A stretch of 36,480 nt of DNA, taken from positions 1-36,480 of the forward strand of contig PAUP01000095.1 of NCBI GenBank assembly GCA_002712765.1. Reading direction: 5' to 3'. The notes beneath the pieces are model-generated. The model was not told the origin of the DNA. It worked only from the letters and a program-made list of their open reading frames with translations, and made no database searches. The translations under genes and the position numbers were made by a program. Below are positions 1 through 7,519 of this stretch, in pieces. Origin of the DNA: Cytophagaceae bacterium. GTDB taxonomy: Bacteria > Bacteroidota > Bacteroidia > Flavobacteriales > Flavobacteriaceae. Every line of letters begins with the position of its first letter. Position 1 is the first letter of the stretch.

Positions 1-303
1 ACAATACGGCAAGATACGTTCAAAAAACTGAGCGACCTTGGGCTTAAAATCTGGAACCGCTACCCCGTCGAGAAGGATATCAAATTCAATTTCTTTACCT
101 ACCAATTCACTCTTGGAATACCTCAAGGTGGTCTTGGTGTGACAATGACTTAGGGTAAAACTCAGACTGGGATTTGCGGGCATTTGATTGCCGTATTTGC
201 CCCAGTATTTAACCAAGGCAATATTACTAGGAGATTGCCAGGTTACCGCTCCCATTGCGGGCAATGGCGTTATGGCTGTAAAGCGAAAATCATTTTCGGT
301 CAT
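1..303 (-). CDS. mvaD: Diphosphomevalonate decarboxylase, N-terminal part (runs off the window)
   Basis: The first 101 codons are visible, from an ATG at 303 down to the window edge. Seen: after a short leader comes SPSNIALVKYWGKYGNQ and then NPSLSFTLS, which is the N-terminal GHMP-kinase-fold signature of diphosphomevalonate decarboxylases, in the form typical of Bacteroidota. Family knowledge: the enzyme uses ATP to decarboxylate mevalonate 5-diphosphate to isopentenyl diphosphate in the cytoplasmic mevalonate pathway. The gene is divergent from tspO, and a TATCTTTG -7 element sits 20 nt upstream of the ATG. Its presence implies that isoprenoids are made by the mevalonate route, which matters for reading the broken dxs at the other end of the window. 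A related decarboxylase subtype (mevalonate 3,5-bisphosphate) cannot be excluded from this fragment. Confidence 0.88.
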   Translation of the reverse strand, partial: MTENDFRFTAITPLPAMGAVTWQSPSNIALVKYWGKYGNQMPANPSLSFTLSHCHTKTTLRYSKSELVGKEIEFDILLDGVAVPDFKPKVAQFFERILPYC

Positions 304-323
304 AGGTCATAAAGGATTGAGTA

Positions 324-331
324 CAAAGATA
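324..331 (-). promoter_or_regulatory. Probable -7 promoter element of mvaD
   Basis: On the minus strand the sequence reads TATCTTTG, an exact match to the Bacteroidota primary-sigma -7 consensus TAnnTTTG, 20 nt before the mvaD ATG. No convincing -33 TTG was identified. Confidence 0.5.
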
Positions 332-408
332 CTTTTTCGAAAAGGATGTTCCTAAAGGTTGTCTTCTTTTTGCTAACTTGCCTAAGTCAAAACAAGCCAT
401 CATATGCT

Positions 409-897
409 ATGACAAGCTCTAAACGCTCACAACTCCTGCTCAAAATAAGTCTATCTGTAGGCGGCTGTCTATTGGTAGGGGCCATTGGGGCCTATGCCAC
501 CGCTGTTGGTGTAGACAATTGGTATCCCAGGCTCAACAAACCAGCATTTAATCCCCCTAATTGGCTTTTTGGCCCTGTTTGGACATTGCTTTTTATACTA
601 ATGGGAATTGCAGCGGGTATTGTATGGCACAAAGGCTTTTATCATAAATGGGTACAAACAGCCTTGTACCATTTTGGATTTCAGTTATTACTCAATGCGG
701 CTTGGAGTGTACTATTTTTTGGCCTGCAACAACCCCTGTGGGCGCTGCTCAATATCATAGCCTTATTTGTCATGATATTGCTTACGATAAAATGGTTCAA
801 GGTGGTCAACAAAACTGCGGCTTATTTGCTGGTCCCCTATGCATTATGGGTCGCTTTTGCCGCTGTACTCAATTTTGAAATCTGGCGTCTTAACTAA
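409..897 (+). CDS. tspO: TspO/MBR family tryptophan-rich sensory protein
   Basis: The product is a 162-residue membrane protein with five hydrophobic segments. Diagnostic TspO motifs are visible: GAIGAYAT in the first segment, WYPRLNKPAFNPPNW, GPVWTLLFILMGIA, LNAAWSVLFF, and a C-terminal LVPYALWVAFAAVLNF. Family knowledge: TspO binds porphyrins and related tetrapyrroles and has been linked to oxygen, light and stress responses; its exact role here is unknown. The reading frame is open back to an ATG at 346, but the ATG at 409 (MTSSKRSQ) gives the usual family length of about 160 residues, so 409 is preferred. It is divergent from mvaD, and its stop overlaps by 4 bp the stop of the convergent DUF1697 gene. 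Confidence 0.9.
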   Translation: MTSSKRSQLLLKISLSVGGCLLVGAIGAYATAVGVDNWYPRLNKPAFNPPNWLFGPVWTLLFILMGIAAGIVWHKGFYHKWVQTALYHFGFQLLLNAAWSVLFFGLQQPLWALLNIIALFVMILLTIKWFKVVNKTAAYLLVPYALWVAFAAVLNFEIWRLN

Positions 898-1433
898 TCT
901 TGCTCATCAAGTAATCGTGCAATGGCTTGCATGGTTTTAAAATTGCGCGTGGTAGCATGTACCCTTGTCTTACGCTCAATAAAATTAGTATTGCACGTTA
1001 CCTTGTGATAGCCTTTCTCTGCAAATACATACACACAATCCCGGGTACTGTACACCAACTCATCTTCAAAACTCATCTCTTGTAGTAAGGATAACTGTTC
1101 TTTTGAAAGCGGTGGGTCTAAGAGGGTAAAAACAGATTTTTGGCGCTTTGAATCCTCGAAAGGTGTAGCTTGTAAAATCGCGGTAAATTTTTTTTGAGAA
1201 AGGACAACCACAGCCACATCAAAACCATAGTGTTTTTTGATAGCCGCCGTAATACTTTGACTCAACAGTGTACGATCGTTGAGAGTACTTCCAAATACGA
1301 CATTACCACTTTGTATATAGGTGCGAATTTTGGTCAAACCAACTTGGGCGAGTAGGTCTTTGAGATCAGACATTTTTATGCGTTTATGACCCCCAACATT
1401 GATCCCTCTTAATAAGGCGACGTAAAGATTCAT
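894..1433 (-). CDS. DUF1697 family protein
   Basis: The 179-residue cytoplasmic protein opens with MNLYVALLRGINVGGH and continues with a TYIQSGNVVF segment, the characteristic start of DUF1697 proteins (about 180 residues, ferredoxin-like fold). No biochemical function is established for the family to my knowledge. The start overlaps the end of the upstream flavoprotein gene by 4 nt, so the two are probably translated from one transcript. It converges on tspO with a 4-bp overlap of stops. No signal peptide or membrane segment is seen. Confidence 0.85.
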   Translation of the reverse strand: MNLYVALLRGINVGGHKRIKMSDLKDLLAQVGLTKIRTYIQSGNVVFGSTLNDRTLLSQSITAAIKKHYGFDVAVVVLSQKKFTAILQATPFEDSKRQKSVFTLLDPPLSKEQLSLLQEMSFEDELVYSTRDCVYVFAEKGYHKVTCNTNFIERKTRVHATTRNFKTMQAIARLLDEQD

Positions 1434-2656
1434 ATCGTTTCAGATTGAGCGATGTCTTGCGCGATGATAAACCCACCTGTCCAGGCATTTTGAAAATTGA
1501 ATCCTCCAGTTATGGCATCAATATTTAGCACTTCACCCGCCAGGTAGAGCGCAGGTAAGATTTTACTTTTGAATTTTTTAAAATTGACCTCTTTTAAATC
1601 TACACCACCAGCCGTCACAAATTCTTCTTTAAAAGTACTTTTCCCGCTTACGCGAAAACGAGATGCCGTCATCGCTGAGGCCAGGCGTTGCATCTGCTCC
1701 TTGTTTAAATCTGCCCACTTTGTACTTTGATCGATAACTGCCGAGGTGAGCAAAGCATGCCAGAGCCGCTTGGGCAAGTCAAATTGTGCATACGAAAAGG
1801 GAGATTGTTTGGCATAGGTTTGTTTCAAGGCTTTGATTTGGGCTATTGCATCTTCAAAACTTTGATACAAAAGCCAATTTACCTCAATCACAAATTCGTA
1901 ATTCATTTTTGCCAATTGTCGCGCCCCCCAAGCCGATAATTTCAAAATGGCTGGACCGCTAAGCCCCCAGTGGGTGATGAGCAAGGGGCCTTCAGAAACC
2001 ATATCGGTATCCAAGACTTTTACCGAAGCCTCTGTAGATAGGCCCATCAAGCCTTCGATACGCGGGTCTTTAATATTAAAAGTAAAAAGCGATGGTACCG
2101 CTGGCGTGATATCATGGCCTAAGCGCTCGAGCAACTTCCAGATTTTTGGGTTACTGCCCGTGGTAATAACAAGATAGCGACAGTGCATAACATTTTTAGA
2201 AGTTTCTACCTGCCACAAAGCGCTCTGGTCATTATAGCTAAAGGATTGTACCGCATGCTGCGCAAAGACTTCAATGTTTAAACGGTTGGTCTCAGAGAGA
2301 AAACAATCAATGATGGTTTGAGAATTATCTGATACAGGAAACATCCTACCGTCTTCTTCTGTCTTTAGCGCGACACCTCTTTGTTCAAACCAACCTACGG
2401 TATCTCCCGTCATAAATTGATGAAAGGGCCCCAATAGTTCTTTTTCGCCTCTGGGATAATTAAGTGTCAAATCTTGAGGTATAAATTGGGCATGAGTGAC
2501 ATTGCAACGACCCCCGCCAGAAATCCTCACTTTGGTAAGTACCTCTTTACCTCTTTCGAGAATGGCAACGGAAAGATCAGGGCGCTGCTGCGCAAGATTG
2601 ATAGCTGTAAAAAAACCTGCCGCACCCCCTCCTATAATAAGGACATCTTTAGTCAT
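1430..2656 (-). CDS. YhiN/HI0933-family FAD-dependent oxidoreductase
   Basis: The 408-residue protein has an N-terminal dinucleotide-binding motif (IIGGGAAGFFTAINLA), then the family-specific KVRISGGGRCNVTH at about residues 42-55, and a C-terminal block (ALYLAGEVLNIDAITGGFNFQ) that closes the FAD site. This is the HI0933-like flavoprotein family (E. coli YhiN and relatives). The physiological substrate is not settled, so no reaction is claimed. It is cytoplasmic, and its length is usual for the family. It lies 1 bp downstream of the alpha-amylase gene and overlaps the DUF1697 gene by 4 nt, so the three minus-strand genes could be one transcription unit driven from the amylase promoter, although a functional link to starch use is not evident. 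Confidence 0.88.
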   Translation of the reverse strand: MTKDVLIIGGGAAGFFTAINLAQQRPDLSVAILERGKEVLTKVRISGGGRCNVTHAQFIPQDLTLNYPRGEKELLGPFHQFMTGDTVGWFEQRGVALKTEEDGRMFPVSDNSQTIIDCFLSETNRLNIEVFAQHAVQSFSYNDQSALWQVETSKNVMHCRYLVITTGSNPKIWKLLERLGHDITPAVPSLFTFNIKDPRIEGLMGLSTEASVKVLDTDMVSEGPLLITHWGLSGPAILKLSAWGARQLAKMNYEFVIEVNWLLYQSFEDAIAQIKALKQTYAKQSPFSYAQFDLPKRLWHALLTSAVIDQSTKWADLNKEQMQRLASAMTASRFRVSGKSTFKEEFVTAGGVDLKEVNFKKFKSKILPALYLAGEVLNIDAITGGFNFQNAWTGGFIIAQDIAQSETI

Positions 2657-2657
2657 T

Positions 2658-4061
2658 TTATTTGGCTTTAAGCATCACAAAATCCCAAGGACCAAGTGTA
2701 AGGGGTTGATTGTTTTTACCTAAGGGTGAGTTGGTCAATACATCAATATAAGATTGAGCCTTTGGAAGGCTTGTACTGGTGCTTTGGTTCGAGAAATTCC
2801 CGATAAAATGAATCGTCTCTCCGTTGTTATAGCGTTTAAAATGAAGCAAATCATCGGTAGCTGTGTCTATAAAACCGATAGCAGCTGGCCTATGCCCACC
2901 ATGAAGTGCTGGCTCGGTATTTTTTAAAGTTCCCAATTGGGCTAAAAGATCAAAGTAATTACCGGCTTGTTTGGGGATGGTATCTTTTTCAAAAAAAGCC
3001 AGCCTGTGATTTAAATCATATTCCTGACCACTGTAGATTAGTGGCATACCAGGCAATGCGTAAATGAGCGCCGTAAAAAGTTCTTTTTTCTCACCCATAC
3101 GCTCCCCAAGTGTTCCAGCCCAAGAATTTTCGTCGTGATTGGTAATAAAGTACATATTGATGTCTGAAGCATCCTGACGTTGCTCATAGGCTTTAATTTT
3201 TTCTTTAATGGCAGCTGCCTTTGCCTTTCCGTTGGCCACATCATTGAGAAGGTGATGCATCTCCCAAGTATAATGCATATCAAAACCGTGATCAAAGAGA
3301 TCTGGTTGTTCTGCCTCGGCTAGCATAAAGACAGGCCTATGCTGGGTGATCGAGTCATGAGCTCGTTTAAAAAAGGCGGGCGGTACTTTGTGAGCTACAT
3401 CCATTCTAAATCCATCTACCCCTCTTTCTTTTACCCAGTAGGTCAGATCGGCAATCATTTGATCTTGCATCTCGCGACTGTTGTAATTGAGATCGGCAAC
3501 ATCTGCCCAACCGTAGGATACTCCCGTTTCGGGATCTGATGGATCAATGATTTCTCCCTGTTCATTTTGGGTGTACCATTCGGGATGTGCTTTGATCCAG
3601 GTATGATCCCAACCCGTGTGATTAGGCACCCAATCCAAAATAACAGCGATGTCGTGATCGTGAGCGGTCTCAATCAATTGATCCATATCGGCTTGATTAC
3701 CAAACTCAGGATTGATCGCTCTAAAGTCGGAAACAGCGTAATAACTACCCAATTCTCCTTTGCGTTTGGTCTGTGAAATTGGAAATACAGGCATAACCCA
3801 TAAGATTTTCACTCCCAATTGTTTAAGTTTTGGAATTTCCTCGGTAAAGGCGGCTAGTGTTCCTTCAGGAGAATATTGCCTAATATTTACTTCGTAGATG
3901 ACAGCCCCATCGGTACTATCGCTGTGATAAGTAAATGCGCTATCCGCTTTCGCGAAAGCGTTATCCTTCTCACTAGCAACTTCCTTTTTTTTATCATGCC
4001 TACAACCCAGTATTAGCAGTAATAGCAATAGATAAGCGACTAAATTTTGAATTTTCAACAT
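2658..4061 (-). CDS. GH13 alpha-amylase family lipoprotein
   Basis: The 467-residue glycoside hydrolase has a lipoprotein signal peptide ending in ILGC (Cys20). The (beta/alpha)8 GH13 motifs are present in order: DWVPNH at about 143-148, GFRMD with the nucleophile Asp221, the general acid Glu249 in MLAEAE, and the transition-state stabiliser in TNHDE (Asp310). Family knowledge: GH13 enzymes cleave or transfer alpha-1,4/1,6-glucosidic bonds; exact specificity cannot be read here. The protein is presumably anchored in the periplasm or outer membrane, and it is divergent from susC. Residues 35-39 (AFAKA), in the linker after the lipobox, are encoded by one copy of the iterated palindrome. A TACCTTTG -7 element is present 17 nt upstream of the ATG. 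Confidence 0.92.
   Translation of the reverse strand: MLKIQNLVAYLLLLLLILGCRHDKKKEVASEKDNAFAKADSAFTYHSDSTDGAVIYEVNIRQYSPEGTLAAFTEEIPKLKQLGVKILWVMPVFPISQTKRKGELGSYYAVSDFRAINPEFGNQADMDQLIETAHDHDIAVILDWVPNHTGWDHTWIKAHPEWYTQNEQGEIIDPSDPETGVSYGWADVADLNYNSREMQDQMIADLTYWVKERGVDGFRMDVAHKVPPAFFKRAHDSITQHRPVFMLAEAEQPDLFDHGFDMHYTWEMHHLLNDVANGKAKAAAIKEKIKAYEQRQDASDINMYFITNHDENSWAGTLGERMGEKKELFTALIYALPGMPLIYSGQEYDLNHRLAFFEKDTIPKQAGNYFDLLAQLGTLKNTEPALHGGHRPAAIGFIDTATDDLLHFKRYNNGETIHFIGNFSNQSTSTSLPKAQSYIDVLTNSPLGKNNQPLTLGPWDFVMLKAK
3945..3960. repeat. Iterated palindrome, copy 1 (16-bp perfect)
   Basis: CGCTTTCGCGAAAGCG is a perfect palindrome containing the 14-bp core GCTTTCGCGAAAGC found seven times in the window. 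It lies in the amylase gene and encodes AFAKA in the linker behind the lipoprotein Cys. Confidence 0.9.
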
Positions 4062-4078
4062 GGGTTCAATTTTTTAAA

Positions 4079-4086
4079 CAAAGGTA
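4079..4086 (-). promoter_or_regulatory. Probable -7 element of the alpha-amylase promoter
   Basis: The minus strand reads TACCTTTG, an exact TAnnTTTG match, 17 nt upstream of the amylase ATG. The same octamer precedes tadA and dxs. Confidence 0.5.
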
Positions 4087-4231
4087 TAAAGCTTGTCATT
4101 ATAATAAGGTAAATATGATTTTTTTGCATTTCTTGACTAAGAATTTGAAAATTTAGACATTAAATAATTATTCATTTGTCAGTAAATAGAATGCTAAAAT
4201 TCGAAATTATTAGTTTAAATGACTTTTAAAC

Positions 4232-4247
4232 ACGAAATCGTTTTCGT
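4232..4247. promoter_or_regulatory. LacI-type operator upstream of susC
   Basis: ACGAAATCGTTTTCGT is a near-perfect palindrome (two of 16 positions break the symmetry) with the central CG typical of LacI-family operators. Its right 11 bp, ATCGTTTTCGT, recur exactly as the reverse complement in the lacI/GH32 intergenic region at 27825-27835. It sits 18 nt upstream of the putative susC -33 element, a position more usual for an activator than for a roadblock repressor (inference). Confidence 0.5.
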
Positions 4248-4265
4248 AGATTTAACGTGCATCTG

Positions 4266-4298
4266 TTGTTCCTTTAACGTAATTTTTACATAAATTTA
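4266..4298 (+). promoter_or_regulatory. Candidate susC promoter
   Basis: TTG at 4266-4268 is followed after 22 nt by TAAATTTA at 4291-4298, one mismatch from TAnnTTTG. The spacing is within the range known for Bacteroidota promoters. Transcription would start near 4305, giving a leader of about 60 nt. Confidence 0.35.
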
Positions 4299-4363
4299 AC
4301 CCTTATAATAGTGCGATTGCGCTAAATATTTAACTAAGCAAACTAATTTTAAACAAAAATCTT

Positions 4364-7300
4364 ATGAAGAAAGTATTACTTAAAAGTATGCTGCTGTTTG
4401 CCGCGATACTCTTTATGGGGACTTCTTATGCCCAAACCGTATCTGGTACGGTGATGGAAGAAAGTGGACCCCTACCAGGAGCAAACGTAGTAGTCAAAGG
4501 TACTTCTAACGGTGCTACCACCGATTTTGATGGTAATTATACCTTAAATAATGTCGCGAGTGATGCTGTACTCGTATTTAGTTATGTAGGATATTCTACA
4601 CAAGAAGTTCCAGTTGATGGAAGATCTACTATTAATGTAACATTAGCTTCTGATAACGCACTAGAAGAAGTTGTACTTATTGGATATGGGCAAACCCGTA
4701 TCAAAGATGCAACTGGTGCCGTGGCAGCGGTGACCGCCGAAGACTTTAATCAAGGGGTAATTACTTCTCCAGAACAATTGATTCAAGGTAAAACGGCAGG
4801 GGTTCAGATTTCAGAATCTTCGGGTGAACCTGGAGCTGGAATCGCTATCCGTATTCGTGGTGCTAACTCTATCCGTTCTGGTAACGATCCATTATTTGTT
4901 GTAGATGGTGTGCCTTTAGGCGGAGGTGGAGCTCCAGCCGGTGGTGCAGGAGGATTTGGAAGTGCCCAAAGAAATCCATTGAGTTTCTTAAACCCAGAAG
5001 ATATTGAGAGTATCAGTATTTTGAAGGATGCATCGGCAACAGCCATTTATGGTTCTCGTGGTGCAAACGGGGTCGTTATCATTCAGACAAAGAGTGGTCG
5101 TGGAAATTCTCAAGGAACATGGCAACTAAACACTTCTGTGAGTAGTGCTACTCCTGCAAGTGAATATAACCTTTTAAACGCTCAACAGTATCTTGCCGCT
5201 TTAGATGAGTTCGGAAATGATCCAGTAGCATTAAACTTTGGGTCAGATAATGATTTCCAAGATGCCTACACGCGTAATGCCTTTTCTAGAAGAACTGATT
5301 TGAGTTATGCCAAAAGTTATACAGGTGGTAACTTAAGAGCTTCTTTTGGGTACGCCAACCAAAACGGGGTTATCGAAAATACAGGACAAGAAAGAATTAC
5401 TGGTCGTTTAAACGCCCAGCAACGTTTGTTTAATGACAAGTTGACCTTAGACTTACAAGGAACAATTTCTCGTGTAAATGACGAGCAAGCTTTATTTAGT
5501 GGATCTGTTGGATCTACTGGAGATTTAATTGGAGCTTCTATTACAGCCAATCCAACTTGGCCTTTAGACCCAGATTTTGATCCAGGTAGTAACTTGCTTA
5601 ACCCAGTAAACTTATTGAGATACTATACTGCAGAGTCTCGCACCAACAGATACTTAGCTAATCTATCAGCTACTTACAAAATTCTTCCAGAATTGAGTGC
5701 CAAAGTAACTGGAGGTATCGATTACAGTGATGCAGAAACTATTTCTGTTTTTGCTCCAGGTGTAGCTGGTATCAACAATGTTTCTAACATTGGTGAGGGA
5801 ACTTACAATACCTTAGACAATACCAACTCATTACTAGAAGCTACGTTGACTTACAGCAAGGATTTTAGTAATTCTAGTATAGAAGTTTTAGGAGGTTACT
5901 CTTATCAAAAATTTGATCGTAACGGAATCTTTGCGACTGGTAGAGGATTTACAGGAAACAACCTGGACAACCTTATTGGTAATATGAGAGATCAGTACAA
6001 TAATGTGGCCAATGCAATTAATGGAGATTTTGTCGCATTTGGTTATGACGTTAACGATACTGCTGTGATTCGCTTCAACCCAAATAATGACGGATCTATC
6101 TTTTCAAGTGAAGGAATTGGAAATAACTTCCAAAGAAAGACCTCAGCATTTGTAGCAGGTAATTTTGACAACTTTGACGAATTACAGTCTTATTTTGTAC
6201 GTGCCAACTATACCCTTGCCGATAAGTATTTATTTACAGCTACCTATCGTCGTGATGGTTCTTCTAAGTTTGGACCTAACAACCGTTATGGTAACTTCCC
6301 TTCAGGAGCATTTGCATGGAAGATGCATGAAGAAGACTTTGTAGGAGATGCCTTTTCTACTTTAAAGCTACGTTTAGGAGCTGGTCTTGTGGGTAATCAA
6401 GATGGACTAGACTTTAACCAGTTCTCACGTCGTGAGGTATACGCTGGATTAGGATTTGACGGAGATGGTACTTTAATAGATAATTTAGTAGCCACAACAC
6501 TAGCAGGAAATGACAACCCAGATCTTAAGTGGGAGTCTACTCTTGATTTGAGTGCGGGTATTGATTTTGGATTTAACAACGATCGTCTTAACGGTAGTTT
6601 AAACTTCTATAGAAAAGAAACAAGTGATCTTTTATTAAGAAGAAACCTGGCAGCACCACAAGCAGCTATTCCTACCATCTTTGCCAACTTGGAAGATGGT
6701 GTAGTAATTAACTCAGGGGTTGAATTAGGATTAAACTACGACTTTGTAGACACAGAGGATATAGGGTTTAATGTAGCCTTCAATATTGCATATAACGACA
6801 ACGTTGTTGAAGATCTAATTTTTGATATCGACGCAGGACCTATTAATGGTAACGGATTAACAGGAGCCTTTGCACAACGATTAAGTGCAGGTCAACCATT
6901 ATTCTCTTACTATATGGCTGTTTTCACAGGTTTTGACGGTAATGGTTTCCCAACCTATGAAGACCTTAACGGTGACGGTGTAGGTGATCCTAGTAGTGAT
7001 AGAAAGTTTGTAGACAAAAGTGCCTTACCTACCATTACAAGTGGTTTGAGTTTAAACTTTAGATACAAGCGCTTTAGCATTAATACCTTCTTTAATGGGC
7101 AGTTTGGACAATATGTTTATAATGGTACAGACAACGCCTTCTTTACAGCTGGTGGTATTACCATTGGTAAGAACGTAACAGAAGCGGCTATTAACAGTGG
7201 TGAAAATGGCGCTGCAACTACAGCAGTATCTACCAGATTCTTAGAAAAAGGAGATTTTATCCGTATGCAAAATGCTTCTATTAGCTATAACTGGCCAATG

Positions 7301-7504
7301 AGCGGTGATGGTCTATTTGATAGCCTTCGTTTATCATTGACTGGGCAGAACTTATTCTTAATTACAGATTACAGCGGTTTAGATCCTGAAATTTCTGTAA
7401 ACACTGGTTCTGTAAATGCTTCTAACATTCCTACAGCCGGAATTGATTATGCAGCTTTCCCGCGTGCAAGAACTTTTACCTTAGGGGTAAATGCAACATT
7501 TTAA
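4364..7504 (+). CDS. SusC/RagA-family TonB-dependent outer-membrane transporter
   Basis: The 1046-residue protein carries a Sec signal peptide (MKKVLLKSMLLFAAILF, cleavage after SYA). Next comes a CarboxypepD_reg-like carbohydrate-binding domain at about 26-105 (VSGTV, GANVVVKGT, DFDGNYTL, SYVGY), and a TonB plug domain with LIQGKTAGVQI, IRIRGANSI, FVVDGVPL and LKDASATAIYGSRGANGVV. A 22-stranded barrel follows, ending with an aromatic beta-strand. Family knowledge: SusC proteins import glycans or peptides across the outer membrane together with a SusD lid. The gene is followed 15 nt later by susD. Codon choice is highly biased (GGT/GGA Gly, CGT Arg, AAC Asn), as expected for an abundant protein. 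The substrate is not readable from sequence; the shared operator links it to the GH32/GH65 sugar genes. Confidence 0.95.
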   Translation: MKKVLLKSMLLFAAILFMGTSYAQTVSGTVMEESGPLPGANVVVKGTSNGATTDFDGNYTLNNVASDAVLVFSYVGYSTQEVPVDGRSTINVTLASDNALEEVVLIGYGQTRIKDATGAVAAVTAEDFNQGVITSPEQLIQGKTAGVQISESSGEPGAGIAIRIRGANSIRSGNDPLFVVDGVPLGGGGAPAGGAGGFGSAQRNPLSFLNPEDIESISILKDASATAIYGSRGANGVVIIQTKSGRGNSQGTWQLNTSVSSATPASEYNLLNAQQYLAALDEFGNDPVALNFGSDNDFQDAYTRNAFSRRTDLSYAKSYTGGNLRASFGYANQNGVIENTGQERITGRLNAQQRLFNDKLTLDLQGTISRVNDEQALFSGSVGSTGDLIGASITANPTWPLDPDFDPGSNLLNPVNLLRYYTAESRTNRYLANLSATYKILPELSAKVTGGIDYSDAETISVFAPGVAGINNVSNIGEGTYNTLDNTNSLLEATLTYSKDFSNSSIEVLGGYSYQKFDRNGIFATGRGFTGNNLDNLIGNMRDQYNNVANAINGDFVAFGYDVNDTAVIRFNPNNDGSIFSSEGIGNNFQRKTSAFVAGNFDNFDELQSYFVRANYTLADKYLFTATYRRDGSSKFGPNNRYGNFPSGAFAWKMHEEDFVGDAFSTLKLRLGAGLVGNQDGLDFNQFSRREVYAGLGFDGDGTLIDNLVATTLAGNDNPDLKWESTLDLSAGIDFGFNNDRLNGSLNFYRKETSDLLLRRNLAAPQAAIPTIFANLEDGVVINSGVELGLNYDFVDTEDIGFNVAFNIAYNDNVVEDLIFDIDAGPINGNGLTGAFAQRLSAGQPLFSYYMAVFTGFDGNGFPTYEDLNGDGVGDPSSDRKFVDKSALPTITSGLSLNFRYKRFSINTFFNGQFGQYVYNGTDNAFFTAGGITIGKNVTEAAINSGENGAATTAVSTRFLEKGDFIRMQNASISYNWPMSGDGLFDSLRLSLTGQNLFLITDYSGLDPEISVNTGSVNASNIPTAGIDYAAFPRARTFTLGVNATF

Positions 7505-7519
7505 TAAAAAAAGAAAACT

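Larger units (their letters stand above)
4062..4363. other. Divergent regulatory intergenic region between alpha-amylase and susC
   Basis: This 302-bp AT-rich stretch has no coding potential. It holds the minus-strand amylase promoter near its left end, a LacI-type operator in the middle, and a candidate susC promoter with a leader of about 60 nt on the right. The segment 4100-4225 is very AT-rich, and I see nothing specific in it. Confidence 0.6.

Noticed and set aside
346-408. Longer start for TspO
   Set aside because: The extra 21 residues look like a weak signal peptide but exceed the usual family length, and TspO proteins normally start just before the first membrane helix.
1646-1660. 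Near-copy of the iterated palindrome (CTTACGCGAAAACG)
   Set aside because: Several mismatches break the symmetry; not counted among the seven copies.
4804-5046. Minus-strand open frame inside susC, proline-rich translation
   Set aside because: Antisense of the strongly conserved plug domain; composition reflects Gly codons of susC read backwards, with no start context.
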